A DNA stretch of 6,578 nt, taken from contig JAKSCN010000404.1 in NCBI GenBank assembly GCA_022360595.1, positions 1 to 6,578 of the forward strand, in the 5' to 3' direction. The stretch is from Chromatiales bacterium. Lineage in GTDB: Bacteria > Pseudomonadota > Gammaproteobacteria > Chromatiales > Chromatiaceae. The notes under the pieces are model-generated. The model worked only from the letters and a program-made list of their open reading frames with translations. It was not told where the DNA came from and searched no databases. Each line of letters begins with the position of its first letter. Position 1 is the first letter of the stretch. Below are positions 5,810-6,578 of this stretch, piece after piece. The position numbers and the translations under genes were made by a program.

Positions 5810-6578
5810 GCTGAAATCTCCCCGCCCGCCTTTACCTTTTCGGCCTCTTCGCGCAGACGCCTGACCAGCTCCAATTCCGACTGGAAGTCGACATAGTGGG
5901 GGAGCTTCAGATGCTGCACGAAACCCGACGCCTCGACATTGTCGCTGTGATAGAGGACGAACTCCTCGTCCTGCGCCGGTGAAACCGACGCCTCGTCAAG
6001 CTCGGCCGCGCGGAGCGCGCGGTCCACCAGCGCCATCGACATGGCCTTGCGCTCCTGATGGCCGAAGACGAGCCCGTATCCCCGCGTGAATTGCGGCGGC
6101 GCTTCGGCGCTGCCCCTGAACTGGTTGACCATCTGCACTTCGGTCACTTCGATTTCGCCGATCTCGACGGCGAAGCCGAGCTCCTCCGGCACGATCTCCA
6201 CCGCGACCGTCCCGTAGCGGATTTCCCCGGCGAAGGGGTGGTTGTTCGAGAAGCCGCGCTGGCTCGAATAGCCGAGCGCAAGCAGGAAGCCTTCGTCGCC
6301 GCGGGCCAGTGTCTGGAGCCGTGCATCGCGCCCGGCGGGGAATCTGAGCGGCTCCCTTGTGATGTCCGTCGGCGGGGCCTCCCCGGCGTCGGGGGCGGCT
6401 TCCTCCTCGATCAGGCCTTCATGGCCCAGCAGGTCCGCGACGCGGGGCATCGGCTCCCCGGCCGGCGCCTCCGCCCGTTCCGCCGGGGCCGCGGCGTCGC
6501 CCGACCCGCCCTCGCCGGCAAGCCGGAAATCCAGCAGGCGGTGCGTGTAGTCGTAGGTGGGCCCGAGAATCTGGCCGC
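5806..6578 (-). CDS. phnI: PhnI, C-P lyase core subunit, 3' part (5' end outside window)
   Basis: PhnI is a core subunit. With PhnG, PhnH and PhnL it replaces adenine of ATP with the phosphonate; alone, E. coli PhnI acts as a purine nucleosidase. The last 256 residues are visible and the frame runs off the right edge; about 105-115 N-terminal residues are missing compared with E. coli. It opens with GQILGPTYDYTHRLLDF, followed by an Ala/Pro/Glu-rich variable stretch, then ITREP, LARGDEGFLLALGYSSQRG, NHPFAGEIRYG, IVPEELGFAVEIGE, FTRGYGLVFGHQERKAM and PAQDEEFVLYHSDNVEASGF. Near the C terminus HLKLPHYVDF carries two His (codons 5911-5913 and 5896-5898) matching the E. coli zinc ligands His328 and His333. 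The ATG at 6450 is internal, not the start. GC (about 72% over 6001-6540) and GC3 (about 90% in sampled codons) are far above phnJ, suggesting a different origin for most of this gene. The stop overlaps the phnJ start. Confidence 0.95.
   Translation of the reverse strand, partial: GQILGPTYDYTHRLLDFRLAGEGGSGDAAAPAERAEAPAGEPMPRVADLLGHEGLIEEEAAPDAGEAPPTDITREPLRFPAGRDARLQTLARGDEGFLLALGYSSQRGFSNNHPFAGEIRYGTVAVEIVPEELGFAVEIGEIEVTEVQMVNQFRGSAEAPPQFTRGYGLVFGHQERKAMSMALVDRALRAAELDEASVSPAQDEEFVLYHSDNVEASGFVQHLKLPHYVDFQSELELVRRLREEAEKVKAGGEISA
5810..5960. other. Compositional boundary in the 3' end of phnI
   Basis: Hand counts of GC give about 56% for 5581-5820, about 61% for 5821-6000 and about 72% for 6001-6540. 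The change lies where phnI encodes the highly conserved HLKLPHYVDF segment, a good substrate for homologous recombination and also for false joining during assembly. The reading frame and all conserved residues continue across it, so phnI looks functional. The exact breakpoint cannot be placed by eye. Confidence 0.5.
5818..5823 (-). promoter_or_regulatory. phnJ ribosome binding site
   Basis: GGGGAG on the minus strand, eight bases ahead of the phnJ ATG at 5809 and within the last codons of phnI. It supports this start and coupled translation from phnI into phnJ. Confidence 0.65.

Noticed and set aside
948..6578. A new biological system within the minus-strand operon
   Set aside because: Every gene matches a recognised member of the C-P lyase gene set in a usual order; only the DUF1045 role, the palindrome and the phnI composition remain open.

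Overview
The window carries the distal part of a carbon-phosphorus (C-P) lyase operon on the minus strand. In transcription order it reads phnI (3' part only), phnJ, phnK, phnL, phnM, a DUF1045-type gene, and phnN. A short, unrelated plus-strand pair at the left edge converges on it: the 3' end of a gene for a small exported His/Cys-containing protein, and a complete gene for a mono-haem cytochrome c lipoprotein. Moderate GC, tightly overlapping operon genes and Phn proteins close to the Escherichia coli versions (recalled, not searched) suggest a pseudomonadotan, most likely gammaproteobacterial, host. The genus cannot be read from the sequence.

Layout: 1-353 (+), end of the exported small protein; 354-416, a short gap with an imperfect stem-loop; 417-896 (+), cytochrome c lipoprotein; 897-947, a 51-base convergent gap with no convincing terminator; 948-6578 (-), the phn operon without a break. 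Operon junctions are overlaps or gaps of at most about 45 bases: a 4-base ATGA overlap for phnI/phnJ and phnL/phnM, 11 bases for phnJ/phnK, and 41 bases for the DUF1045 gene/phnN. A perfect 22-bp palindrome lies at the phnM/DUF1045 junction.

Known pathway: PhnI, with PhnG, PhnH and PhnL, attaches the phosphonate to ribose of ATP. PhnM removes pyrophosphate. The radical-SAM enzyme PhnJ cleaves the C-P bond, leaving a cyclic ribose phosphate. A phosphodiesterase, PhnP in E. coli, opens it to ribose 1,5-bisphosphate, and PhnN makes PRPP. PhnK is an ABC-type ATPase bound to the core. No phnP is visible here; the DUF1045 gene encodes a predicted 2H phosphoesterase in a place where it could fill that step. 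phnG, phnH, the start of phnI, any transporter and the operon promoter would lie beyond the right edge.

The most notable anomaly is compositional. By hand count GC rises from about 56% at the start of phnJ to about 72% across most of phnI, with a GC3 contrast of about 69% versus 90%. The change falls in the conserved 3' end of phnI, which suggests homologous recombination or gene replacement, or an assembly chimera between two phn operons. I found no clearly new system; the genes are recognisable and the metabolic logic is established.
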